From assembly GCF_000814325.1 (NCBI RefSeq), contig NZ_JPHF01000002.1:372001-436000 (forward strand): a stretch of DNA of 64,000 nucleotides, written 5' to 3'. The stretch comes from Flavihumibacter sp. ZG627 (GTDB lineage Bacteria > Bacteroidota > Bacteroidia > Chitinophagales > Chitinophagaceae). The translations under genes were made by a program, and so were the position numbers. Positions 8,093-16,067 of this stretch are shown here, piece after piece (position 1 is the first letter of the stretch; every line of letters begins with the position of its first letter). The notes under the pieces were generated by a model. That model did no database searches, had not been told where the DNA came from, and worked only from the letters and a program-made list of their open reading frames with translations.

Positions 8093-8935
8093 ATGATTTA
8101 CAAGTGTTGCAGTCCAAGTGCCCATCTTCAGGGGTATATCAAAGATTATTTGCTCATTCATTTTGACCTTAACAGCAATGAAACAACTCCAATTAAACCT
8201 TATCCAGCCTGTCCAAAGCAGGGAATAATATTTTACGTAAAAGGTGTTGTTGTAGCCAGCAATCCGATAACAGGGATATCTGAACAAAGAGCGAAAACAG
8301 TATTTTTCGGACTGCCCATCAGCCGGCAGAACCTGCATCTTCCGAAAGACTATCTCGCTATCAGCGTTCGCTTCCAGCCTGGTGCGTTGTTTAAATTTCT
8401 TACAATACCCATGAGTGATTTTTTGCAAAAGAATGAAGATGCAGAATTGGTTTTTGGTGGGGAAATAAGGCAGCTCAATGACCGGTTGGCAAATACTTCT
8501 TCGTTCCAGGAAATGTTGCTGCTGATTGAAGACTTTTTATGGAAGAAAATTCGGCAGTTGAAAGTGACTATACACCCAATTGATAAAATAGGTCAGATGC
8601 TTTGGGAGAATCCGCAGGCTTTCGTGTTGGATAAAATTGCAAAAGAAGCCTGCCTGAGTGTAAGTCAATTGGAGCGGCGCTTTTTACAACAAATTGGTGT
8701 ATCTCCAAAGTTTTATGCCCGAATTTGCAGGTTTTATAAAGCCTACCACCAAAAACAGCGTGACCCAACTTTATCGTGGCTGGATGTGGCTTGGGAAAAT
8801 GGCTACAATGATTACCAACATATGGTAAAGGACTTCAAATCCTTTTCTAACTGCAAACCAAATGAATTGATTCAGGAAAATGCAGCTGCTCCTGAACAGT
8901 TTTTATTACTAAATCCAGAATATAAATACGATTGA
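8093..8935 (+). CDS. AraC family transcriptional regulator, DUF6597-like sensor domain (paralogue)
   Basis: 280 residues from ATG 8093. A longer frame from a TTG at 8042 exists, but starting at MIYKCCSPSAHLQGYIKDYL matches the start of the paralogue at 3696 (MIYQYIAPSPFLQEFVRDYL). The N-terminal domain shares IKPYPACPKQGIIFYVKG and the ISVRFQPGALFKFL segment. The C-terminal AraC helix-turn-helix pair is AFVLDKIAKEACLSVSQLER and LSWLDVAWENGYNDYQHMVKDF. It lies 88 bp upstream of the exported cupin at 9024 on the same strand, so the two could form one transcript or the regulator could act on the cupin promoter. Confidence 0.9.
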   Translation: MIYKCCSPSAHLQGYIKDYLLIHFDLNSNETTPIKPYPACPKQGIIFYVKGVVVASNPITGISEQRAKTVFFGLPISRQNLHLPKDYLAISVRFQPGALFKFLTIPMSDFLQKNEDAELVFGGEIRQLNDRLANTSSFQEMLLLIEDFLWKKIRQLKVTIHPIDKIGQMLWENPQAFVLDKIAKEACLSVSQLERRFLQQIGVSPKFYARICRFYKAYHQKQRDPTLSWLDVAWENGYNDYQHMVKDFKSFSNCKPNELIQENAAAPEQFLLLNPEYKYD

Positions 8936-9023
8936 AAGTTGCGGATTATTTACCACCTGCGTTTCATAGATTGTTGTGAGCTTTATGGAAGGATTACTTT
9001 TTAAAACTTCAACTTCTCAAAAT

Positions 9024-9581
9024 ATGAAACGAGGAGCTTTTATCAAAACAAGTTTAATGACCCTGTCTATGTTTAGTCTCAATAAATCAGCAACCTTTGC
9101 TTCGGAAAGGCCTAAGACAGGTATCAAAGTAGCGGACGGGGACAACCGGCTTCATGAAACTGTAAAGCTGGATGGTGTCGTCTCTATTGACTTTAAAGTA
9201 TTGTCCAAAGACACAGAAGGTGACCTTGTTGTTATGACCTCTTCCAATAACCCAAAGTCAACCGGACCTCCGTTACACATCCATCCTGATTTTGATGAAA
9301 TGTTTTACGTGACGAAGGGGGAAGTGAAATTCAAAGTTGGCGACGAAATTTTTTTGTTGAAAGTGGGTGATAGCATGTTCATTCCCCGCAATGTACCGCA
9401 TTGTTTTACAATTATTAGCGAAACACCAGCAAGCTTTCTCATCATTGCCCAGCCGGCAGCTAAGCTGGAGGATTTCTTTAGGGCGTATGCTAAGGTGGAA
9501 CAGATGACACCCGAAATTGCAGGTCGGTTGATGATAGAACACAACATGAAAATTGTTGGCCCTCCGCTAACTAAAGACTGA
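9024..9581 (+). CDS. Exported cupin domain protein
   Basis: 185 residues from ATG 9024 (MKRGAFIKTSLMTLSMFSLN, an export signal similar to that of the 4542-5147 cupin). GTG 8976 and ATG 8985 lie upstream in frame but add residues without signal character. Cupin motif 1 is PLHIHPDFDEMFYVTKGEVKF, and motif 2 is LKVGDSMFIPRNVPHCFTI. Both metal His pairs are present. LIIAQPAAKLEDFF and the tail KIVGPPLTKD match its paralogues. Periplasmic; ligand unknown. A hairpin terminator follows at 9609-9647. Confidence 0.85.
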   Translation: MKRGAFIKTSLMTLSMFSLNKSATFASERPKTGIKVADGDNRLHETVKLDGVVSIDFKVLSKDTEGDLVVMTSSNNPKSTGPPLHIHPDFDEMFYVTKGEVKFKVGDEIFLLKVGDSMFIPRNVPHCFTIISETPASFLIIAQPAAKLEDFFRAYAKVEQMTPEIAGRLMIEHNMKIVGPPLTKD

Positions 9582-9608
9582 AAGACTATCGCCCATGATA
9601 ACATTGTC

Positions 9609-9647
9609 AAAATGCCGGTTAATAAACAATCAGTTGGCATTTTTTTT
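9609..9647 (+). terminator. Rho-independent terminator after the cupin gene
   Basis: Arms AAAATGCC (9609-9616) and GGCATTTT (9636-9643), which G.U pairs could extend inwards, followed by a T run to 9647. It lies 28 bp past the cupin stop codon. Confidence 0.65.
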
Positions 9648-9695
9648 CAGTATGGCCGACAAATTACCCGCTCTATGCATAACAGGCGGTAACTA

Positions 9696-10430
9696 TCAGT
9701 GCTGCAGTTTTAAAAAACTGTTCAAATAGAATTTTCCAAGGGGCAGTTCCCTGACTCCAACATCTACAGTATCATGTGTAAAGGAATTTATTTTTTTCAG
9801 GGATACAATATATGATCGGTGAATACGAATGAATTCATTATCAGACAGCATCGCTTCAAATGAAGAAAGTGTTTGCCGGGTGATGATCGTATTTGTTTGT
9901 GTTATCACTTTAAGGTAATCCCTGGCACTTTCGATATAGATGATATCATCGAACATTACTTTTATCATTTTTCGCTCAACTTTCATATAAATAAATCCCG
10001 AATTGCTCTTTTTCTCTGGCGGCAAAACCACAGGAATATTATTTGCTAATTCTTCATTTTTTTGCGAGAATGCTTTGCTTACTGCCCGTAAAAAACGATC
10101 GAAGCGAATGGGCTTTAATAAATAATCCACCACATTCAATTCAAACCCCTCCAGTGCATATTCTTTATAGGCTGTGGTGAAAATCACTTTGGGAATATTG
10201 CGCAATGATTTTACAAAGTCGGTGCCGGTAAGATGTGGCATTAGTATGTCGAGGAAAATAAGGTCCACTTTTTCATTGTGTAGAAACATCATAGCATCAA
10301 TTGCGTTACCACATTCTCCTGCAAGATGCAGCACCGGCACTTTTTCAATGTAGAGACGGATGACATCTCTTGCCAGTGGCTCATCATCCACAATAAGGCA
10401 TTGAATAGTTGATTTATTTAAGTTATGCAT
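9696..10430 (-). CDS. LytTR family response regulator
   Basis: 244 residues. The N-terminal receiver domain (about 1-125) has the acidic pocket CLIVDDEPLA, the phospho-acceptor Asp61 in LIFLDILMP, the switch Thr in VIFTTAY and Lys in YLLKPI. The C-terminal LytTR DNA-binding domain (about 145-244) has FIYMKVERKMIKVMFDDIIY, IESARDYLKV and FIRIHRSYIVSLKKI. It pairs with the LytS-type kinase encoded upstream; the two coding regions overlap by 8 bp, implying translational coupling. LytTR regulators in Bacteroidota commonly control export and surface functions, but targets here are unknown. Confidence 0.95.
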   Translation of the reverse strand: MHNLNKSTIQCLIVDDEPLARDVIRLYIEKVPVLHLAGECGNAIDAMMFLHNEKVDLIFLDILMPHLTGTDFVKSLRNIPKVIFTTAYKEYALEGFELNVVDYLLKPIRFDRFLRAVSKAFSQKNEELANNIPVVLPPEKKSNSGFIYMKVERKMIKVMFDDIIYIESARDYLKVITQTNTIITRQTLSSFEAMLSDNEFIRIHRSYIVSLKKINSFTHDTVDVGVRELPLGKFYLNSFLKLQH

Positions 10431-11583
10431 AAGAAAGATGTGTTTCTGAGTTCGAATTGGCTGACATGGATGTGTCAGTTGTCAGTTCCATTTTTAAATT
10501 AACAATAAATACTTCCTGGTCATCATTGATCTGCAACGCATACTTACCCGGGTATTGCAACTCCAATCTCTTCTTTACATTGCCAATGCCGGTGCCGGGA
10601 CGTTGCTGCGAAGCAAGATGTTCAGAAGTCTTTCCATTGATGAGTTTCATGTGTAACGCCTTGCCGTTGATCTCTATTTTTAAATTTATCCAGGGTGCAT
10701 TTAAGAATTTGCTTGCGCCGTGCTTGAAACAATTTTCAATAAAGGGTAATAACATAAGCGGTGCTATTTGCAAATGCCCTGAATTAGGCGGTATAGACAA
10801 ATGAAGATCGAGCTTGTTACCATACCTGATTTTTTCAAGATTTATATAATCCTGTATCATCACCAGCTCTTTTTGCAAAGGAACAAGTGCTTTACTTCCT
10901 TCCGTTAAAATATATCGCAACATATCTGAAAGCTCCATGATCATTTTGGAACCTTTGGGCGATTCTGTTTGTGTTTGCGAATAAATATTGTTGAGTGTAT
11001 TAAATAAAAAATGCGGGTGTACCTGCGCAGTTAATAATTGCAATTGAGATTCAGCATTTTCTTTTTGCAATTGGATATTCTTTTGCTCTTTCAGATACCA
11101 TTGTTTGATGTATCTAAACCCGGCAACAAAAGACGTAGTGGCAACGCCTCCGAGAAATATAGTAAGCAAACCCATAAACTGCTGCACTTTTGCCGGCCTT
11201 CTGACTTCGGGTAAATACTTTTTAGGTACAATATCTTCTAATACAGCCGGAAAAATATTCTTCTGTACCCACGTATACAAATAATAATATGCAAACCAAC
11301 ACAATACCAACCAAAAAGTAGCTTTGAATAATTTCTTTTGCTTTGTGTAGATGGGCAGGATGAAATGCAAACTGACATAACAAATGGGAATCAGGCACAC
11401 AAAAATTAAAAAACCTTCAGTAGATGTGTAAGTAATATTATTGAAATGTGAATCTTTCGGGCCGAGAAACGGGGAAGCTATGTGAGAGCTGATAAAATAC
11501 ACGCCCCACAGTATCCAGAACAGTATATGTCTGCGAATCCGGTCGCTTTTATTATCAGAAAACAAAAACTGTTGAATAAACAT
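10423..11583 (-). CDS. LytS-type sensor histidine kinase (proximal copy)
   Basis: 386 residues from ATG 11583 (a TTG two codons upstream is also possible). The N-terminal third has four hydrophobic membrane segments, starting RRHILFWILWGVYFISSHIA. A short coiled coil (KEQKNIQLQKENAESQLQLL) leads into the His_kinase domain with the H-box AQVHPHFLFNTLNNIYSQTQ. The ATPase part has PFIENCFKHGASKF (N-box) and GTGIGNVKKRL (G-box). It presumably phosphorylates the coupled LytTR regulator. A second very similar kinase lies just upstream (11615-12787), the two being a tandem duplication. Confidence 0.93.
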   Translation of the reverse strand: MFIQQFLFSDNKSDRIRRHILFWILWGVYFISSHIASPFLGPKDSHFNNITYTSTEGFLIFVCLIPICYVSLHFILPIYTKQKKLFKATFWLVLCWFAYYYLYTWVQKNIFPAVLEDIVPKKYLPEVRRPAKVQQFMGLLTIFLGGVATTSFVAGFRYIKQWYLKEQKNIQLQKENAESQLQLLTAQVHPHFLFNTLNNIYSQTQTESPKGSKMIMELSDMLRYILTEGSKALVPLQKELVMIQDYINLEKIRYGNKLDLHLSIPPNSGHLQIAPLMLLPFIENCFKHGASKFLNAPWINLKIEINGKALHMKLINGKTSEHLASQQRPGTGIGNVKKRLELQYPGKYALQINDDQEVFIVNLKMELTTDTSMSANSNSETHLSYA

Positions 11584-11614
11584 ATTCAATTATTTTAAAA
11601 AAACCAGGACTGCT

Positions 11615-12787
11615 TCAGCTGTAATCAACATGTATTAGTGGTGTCATTGTTTCAGAATTTGGGCTTACAAACTTTATTTCTTCTGTAAGTTCAAGACGAA
11701 GGTTTACCACATATACTTCAGTTTCATCGCTGATCTGCAAATCATGTTTACCGGGATACAAAAGTTTCAATCTTTGTTGTACGTTGTTAATGCCTGTGCC
11801 GGACCTATCTTGCGAATTTGGTTGATTGGATTCTTTTCCATTCATTAGTTTCATGGTAAGATGCCGGCCAGAGATCTCAATTTTCAGATTGATCCATGGC
11901 GAATGAAGGAACCTGCTTGCGCCATGTTTAAAACAATTTTCTATAAAAGGTAATAACAAGAGCGGTGCTATATACAAGTGGTTGGCATCAGTTGGTATAG
12001 ATAAATGAAGATCAAGCTTATTACCATACCTGATTTTCTCCAGATTGATATAGTCTTGTATCATATCCAATTCTTTATTCAATGGCACCAATGCCTTTCC
12101 ACCTTCTGCTAAAATGTACCTAAGCATATCCGAAAGCTCCATGATCATTTTAGAACCTTTTGGTGAGTCGGTTTGCGTTTGCGAATAAATATTGTTGAGT
12201 GTATTGAATAAAAAATGGGGATGTACCTGCGCGGTCAGTAGTTTTAATTGCGACTCTGCATTTTCTTTTTGCAATTCCATACTACGTTGCTCTTTCATAT
12301 ACCATTGTTTAACATATCGAAGCATAAATAAAAACCCTGCCCCGAAAAGCACACCTTTGGTAACTGAGAATACACTAATAATCCAGCTTGTTTGGGGTGG
12401 CGCAACTACATACCTGTAAAGTTTTTCTGGCAATATCCAACCAGATATTGCAGGTAACATGTTAACTGACAATTGGACATTGATGAATGCGCATACAACC
12501 CAAATAACAATTAGTGATAACACAACTGGCAATAAATGCCTTTTTTTGAAATACCATGGCACAATAAGGTACAGAATAGAATAGGCTGAAAAAGCCTGGG
12601 GAATCTGCATGACAAAGCTGCGTATAAAAGTTGCGGGCAGGTTACTGATATAAGAAGAGGATGGTTTAAGTGTTGGATTAGCGGCCTGTAAAAGGGCAAA
12701 ATATACCGCCAGGATAATCCAAAACAAGAGGTGACGCTTAATACGATCGCTTCTTTTTTCGGAAAATATAAAGTTTTGGTTGAGCAT
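11615..12787 (-). CDS. LytS-type sensor histidine kinase (distal duplicate)
   Basis: 390 residues from ATG 12787 (MLNQNFIFSEKRSDRIKRHL); GTG 12802 would add five residues. Same plan as the kinase at 10423-11583: four membrane segments, coiled coil KEQRSMELQKENAESQLKLL, H-box AQVHPHFLFNTLNNIYSQTQ identical to its twin, N-box PFIENCFKHGASRF and G-box GTGINNVQQRL. The membrane parts differ much more than the kinase cores, so the copies probably sense different signals while feeding one response regulator. First gene of a three-gene transcript; 31 bp to the next gene. Confidence 0.93.
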   Translation of the reverse strand: MLNQNFIFSEKRSDRIKRHLLFWIILAVYFALLQAANPTLKPSSSYISNLPATFIRSFVMQIPQAFSAYSILYLIVPWYFKKRHLLPVVLSLIVIWVVCAFINVQLSVNMLPAISGWILPEKLYRYVVAPPQTSWIISVFSVTKGVLFGAGFLFMLRYVKQWYMKEQRSMELQKENAESQLKLLTAQVHPHFLFNTLNNIYSQTQTDSPKGSKMIMELSDMLRYILAEGGKALVPLNKELDMIQDYINLEKIRYGNKLDLHLSIPTDANHLYIAPLLLLPFIENCFKHGASRFLHSPWINLKIEISGRHLTMKLMNGKESNQPNSQDRSGTGINNVQQRLKLLYPGKHDLQISDETEVYVVNLRLELTEEIKFVSPNSETMTPLIHVDYS

Positions 12788-13086
12788 CTTAAAGTCGTAC
12801 ACTTAAAACTACCCTTTATATCCAGGAAAAGATAATAAATGTGATACGCTGGATATTGATAACGACAAGATGATTTTATCTGCGACATAATTTTAATGAT
12901 TATCATCTAAGCAAAAGCTCCATAGGTTATTATATCTATTTTCTGCTCTAAACTCATTTTGTCTATTCTTATTTACTGTATGTCAGTTAAGAACCCTGAT
13001 GGGTCGCAATTGCAAAAATGTTCCTTAAGCGGTATTTAGTTTTATGTAGTAATCATTAAGATTCTTTAACCATAAAACTATTTATT

Positions 13087-14487
13087 ATGAAGACGGCAAA
13101 AATTCCGTTGCTGACTGCAATGCTACTTTCCATCATTGCGCTTTCCAATTATTCATGTAAGAAAGATGTTTCAGGCATCACTGAATCATCAAACGACCGG
13201 AGTACTTCTATCTCATCACACACACCCGATGATCCCGGTTTTGCAGAGAATGACATGGTGATGTACTGGAACGAAAAAGCTGCCAAGGTACTTAACCCTG
13301 GTTTTTCGCAGCCGGCACGCACCCGTGTTTTTGCAAGGATACAGGTGGCAGTGCATGATGCGTTGAACAATATTAAACCTAAATATGAGCGTTATGCACT
13401 TCATGAAAGAGAACAGCATGCCAATCCCGATGCAGCTGTGGCAAGTGCTGCATATTGGATCTTGAAGCGGACTATACTTGTAGGAAATCCTCCTCTTGAT
13501 CAATGGTACAGTGAAAGCCTGGCAACTATTCCTGATGGAGAAAGTAAAGAATCAGGTATAGCATTAGGTAAACGATCTGCAGATGCTATAATTGCTAATC
13601 GCTCGAATGATGGGTTTGCTCAACTTATTATCAATTCTGTTAATCCTCCGAATGGTATTTATCCCGGTGAATACAGATCAACTCTTACAGCAGTGAATTG
13701 GGAGCCTACTCAAACATTGGTTGCTTTTAGAATTGTGCCTAATTGGGGCACTGTAATTAAGCCGTGGGTTTTGGAAAGTAATCAGCAATTCAGACCGGCT
13801 GGACCATATGCAGTTAATTCAAATGAATATGCAGCTGATTTTAATGAAGTGAAAGCTAAGGGTGCCAGGGTGGAAAGTACACGTACGCCAGCGGAAGAAA
13901 AGATCGGACAATTCTGGAGCGAAAACAGGCCTACCTATCTCTGGAATATTTTTGCAAGAAAAGCAATTGAAAATAAAAAGCTCGATGCCTGGAAAACAGC
14001 AAGGCTTTTTGCACTCATTCATGTATCTATGGCTGAAAGCATCACTTCTCAACTCAATGCCGGTTATCATTATTATTCATGGAGACCTGAAACGGCAATA
14101 CGGTTTGCTGCAACTGATGGTAATGATAACACAGCCGGGGATATTGGATGGTTACCTTTTCTTTCTGAAACACCGCTTTTTGTTACGCCCCCATTCCCGG
14201 GTCATCCAAACGCATATGCAGCCAACGGGGCTACAGCAGCCGAGATTTTAAGATTATTCTTTGGCTCCGACGAAACTTCAATTGACATCACTACTACAAC
14301 AACAAATCCAGCTGTAGCGGTACCCAAACCTTCGTTTCATTTCACCAGTTTTTCACAAGCGGCAAGGGATAATTCACTCAGCATGATCTATAACGGGTGG
14401 GATTTTAGAAAATCAGTAATGGATGGTGAAGAGATGGGAAGACAGATTGCAAACTATGTGTTTACACATGCCTTCAGAGAAGAGTAA
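13087..14487 (+). CDS. Vanadium-dependent haloperoxidase-like lipoprotein (PAP2 superfamily)
   Basis: 466 residues. MKTAKIPLLTAMLLSIIALS then NYSCKK is a lipoprotein signal with the lipid-anchored Cys in NYSC. The body matches the bacterial vanadium haloperoxidase / PAP2-like family: ARTRVFARIQVAVHDALNNI early, SITSQLNAGYHYYSWRPETA (W-R-P motif), PPFPGHPNAYAANGATAAEI (the P-x-G-H motif, with Pro where the classical PSGH has Ser-Gly), and a late RDNSLSMIYNGWDFRKSVMD. Characterised members oxidise halides or act as phosphatases. The PGHPN variant and the lack of a classical S-R-x5-H motif leave the reaction uncertain. Anchored in the periplasm or cell surface. Confidence 0.82.
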   Translation: MKTAKIPLLTAMLLSIIALSNYSCKKDVSGITESSNDRSTSISSHTPDDPGFAENDMVMYWNEKAAKVLNPGFSQPARTRVFARIQVAVHDALNNIKPKYERYALHEREQHANPDAAVASAAYWILKRTILVGNPPLDQWYSESLATIPDGESKESGIALGKRSADAIIANRSNDGFAQLIINSVNPPNGIYPGEYRSTLTAVNWEPTQTLVAFRIVPNWGTVIKPWVLESNQQFRPAGPYAVNSNEYAADFNEVKAKGARVESTRTPAEEKIGQFWSENRPTYLWNIFARKAIENKKLDAWKTARLFALIHVSMAESITSQLNAGYHYYSWRPETAIRFAATDGNDNTAGDIGWLPFLSETPLFVTPPFPGHPNAYAANGATAAEILRLFFGSDETSIDITTTTTNPAVAVPKPSFHFTSFSQAARDNSLSMIYNGWDFRKSVMDGEEMGRQIANYVFTHAFREE

Positions 14488-14500
14488 GCGGGTCATTTAT

Positions 14501-14728
14501 GTGTTGGAGACCTATTCATTTGATAGACTGAACCAGGTAAGAGAAAAATCTGAAGTGTGGGTTGATGATTACAATAACAATCGACCACACGATTCGCTGA
14601 ATGAGTTAGCACCCATGGTATACCGGAAAAAAACAAACCGTTTACAGGCCTGCTTGGAGCGAAAGCATAGCCGTAGCGGAAAGCAGGCCTGTAGAACCAA
14701 GAAAAATTATACTTTTAAAGCGTACTAA
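14501..14728 (+). mobile_element. IS3 family transposase (OrfB), C-terminal remnant
   Basis: The frame reads VLETYSFDRLNQVREKSEVW then VDDYNNNRPHDSLNELAPMV, which is the end of an IS3-family (IS150-like) integrase core: 'L-x-x-V-R-x-x-x-E-x-W-x-x-D-Y-N-N-x-R-P-H-x-x-L'. The catalytic DD part is missing. It begins 13 bp after the haloperoxidase stop. The C-terminal codons run through the inverted repeat at 14643-14693 and end at TAA 14726-14728. The sequence 'aaatggggagccttca' after the stop looks like an IS right end, finishing CA. Confidence 0.75.
14643..14693. repeat. 13-bp perfect inverted repeat with 25-bp spacer
   Basis: Left arm TACAGGCCTGCTT at 14643-14655 and right arm AAGCAGGCCTGTA at 14681-14693. 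The arm itself contains the palindrome AGGCCT. The spacer carries a weaker inner symmetry (agcgaaagc ... gtagcg). It sits inside the last codons of the transposase remnant and so is translated as QACLERKHSRSGKQAC. It could be a REP-like element inserted in the IS or an IS-specific hairpin. Confidence 0.7.
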
Positions 14729-14746
14729 AAATGGGGAGCCTTCAAC

Positions 14747-14956
14747 CCTAAGTATACAAATCCAGAGGGAATTGAGATAATTGTACAACAGCAAGATTTA
14801 TCCTGTATTACCAGAGTGGACTATGCATTCATAAACAACATTCAGATTGAAAATGGTATAATTAGTTTATCTAAATCAAATAATCTTATTATTAAAGATG
14901 TCATAATAATTCAACCAGAAAGTAAGAATCGGTTTTTAAGATGGATTTCATCTTAG
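14747..14956 (+). pseudogene. Orphan coding fragment downstream of the IS remnant, unknown family
   Basis: An open frame with no start codon that continues after the transposase stop to TAG 14954-14956. It encodes about 70 residues such as EIIVQQQDLSCITRVDYAFI and NNLIIKDVIIIQPESKNRFL. The composition is protein-like and the DNA is more AT-rich than the neighbouring genes. I do not recognise the family. The position suggests the 3' end of a gene interrupted by the insertion sequence. Confidence 0.35.
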
Positions 14957-15026
14957 AGTAACGGTTTGATTTGTAGTATACACATAGAAGTAGAAACGAG
15001 TATCAGGTATTAAAGCTCTAAATCCA

Positions 15027-15347
15027 TTACCTATACAACCTAAAAAAACTAAACAACTTCATCCTGTTATTCCTTGACACTGGCAGCTTCTTGCCCAGCA
15101 CAACAATCACTGAATCACCAATAGAATTGACATGATTCAAGGCCACAACATAATTGCGGTGGATCTGTAAAAAATCAGGTTCCGATAAGAGCTTCACGAA
15201 TGAATTCAGCGATGCTGAAATCTGGTATTCCTGCTTGGTGGTAACCACCTTGCAGAGCTTGTCCATTACTTCAATGTTTACAATGTTTGATAGTGGTACC
15301 CGGTCGAGGGTGCGACCATTGGGTAATAGTATGGGTTGAGGGTTCAT
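15027..15347 (-). CDS. Stand-alone LytTR DNA-binding domain protein
   Basis: 106 residues from ATG 15347 (GTG 15353 would add two). The whole protein is one LytTR domain: GRTLDRVPLSNIVNIEVMDK, LCKVVTTKQEYQISASLNSF, then FLQIHRNYVVALNHVNSIGD and KKLPVSRNNRMKLFSFFRLY. There is no receiver domain. The motif order matches the C-terminal domain of the response regulator at 9696-10430 (FIRIHRSYIVSLKKI). Single-domain LytTR proteins exist as regulators in Bacteroidota; control must come from something other than phosphorylation. No partner gene is adjacent. Confidence 0.85.
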   Translation of the reverse strand: MNPQPILLPNGRTLDRVPLSNIVNIEVMDKLCKVVTTKQEYQISASLNSFVKLLSEPDFLQIHRNYVVALNHVNSIGDSVIVVLGKKLPVSRNNRMKLFSFFRLYR

Positions 15348-15462
15348 GACCACTTTCCAACCTAACCATCACCTTTACTGGAAGACTTTGCGGGGCCACA
15401 TCTCTCGCTCGGTCATGTGGCTGTCCAGGGTGGGTTAGGAAAGGTTGGTGGGGGACCGGTTA

Positions 15463-15705
15463 TCAGGCAGGAAGGAGAAAAAAGCAATTCAGGTTCAGGG
15501 TGGGGTTACTATAACTTTCGCGTCTCACAAGAGGGTTAAGCGGTTTATGCTGGTTCTGTTTCAACAGGTAACACCTGGCAGAATATTTCCCCTTTTTGGT
15601 AACGATCTTACAGCGATCGCCGGACTTGCGGATAAAGATGATTGCATCATGAGACGCTTTGAAATTGAAATCCTTTTCTGTGATGATGATGAACTGCTTT
15701 TTCAT
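15463..15705 (-). pseudogene. Truncated second LytTR domain protein
   Basis: From ATG 15705 the frame reads MKKQFIIITEKDFNFKASHD then AIIFIRKSGDRCKIVTKKGK, the first half of a LytTR domain (compare IVNIEVMDKLCKVVTTKQEY in the intact neighbour). After YSARCYLLKQ the sequence loses similarity and ends at 15463 without the R-x-Y-x-V recognition part. So this is a broken copy about 115 bp upstream of the intact gene. Confidence 0.5.
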
Positions 15706-16067
15706 AAAAAATAATTTAGAATAATTGATTGCTGGTTGACTGAAACAACAATAACCAGCAGCAGCAAGGATTCCAAATGAAATTCGAGGGAGGTAGAAAT
15801 TAGTGCGCAGGAGGTATCAAAACTGGCGCAGGAGGTATTTAGGGTGAGGTGAAAATGGGAGGGTAGAGATTGTAGTAAGGAGAAAATGGGGTGTTTTAAC
15901 GCTCCCTGAATAAGGTTTTGGCTCCCTAAATTTGGTTTTGTGGTGGTTAGCATATCAATGAAAACCCAAACATGAATTTATGCTCTTATCAGAATAGGCT
16001 CTCGCTATTTCTAAGATTAGAGTATTATTTATGTTAACCCATTACGGTAATAATATTTATATTTGCT
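15706..16067. other. 362-bp stretch, no supportable gene; contains a 13-bp direct repeat
   Basis: No frame on either strand looks like a real protein; an 83-codon minus-strand frame here is rejected. The copies of GCGCAGGAGGTAT at 15805-15817 and 15826-15838 are 21 bp apart. A TATATTTG sequence at 16058-16065 lies just before the toxin gene. Confidence 0.5.
16058..16065 (+). promoter_or_regulatory. Candidate Bacteroidota -7 box (TATATTTG) for the toxin-antitoxin pair
   Basis: Exact match to TAnnTTTG. No TTTG partner was found at the usual distance upstream. The toxin GTG start is only two bases downstream, which would place transcription start at or past the GTG, so the assignment is weak. 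Confidence 0.3.

Noticed and set aside
14643-14693. Inverted repeat as a terminator for the haloperoxidase gene
   Set aside because: It has a 25-base spacer and no T run, lies within the transposase codons and is about 155 bp past the stop codon; better read as a mobile or REP-like element.
15702-15953. 83-codon minus-strand frame near the LytTR fragments
   Set aside because: No recognisable motif, Ser/Leu-rich, starts in non-coding repeats, and no partner gene. Kept as non-coding.
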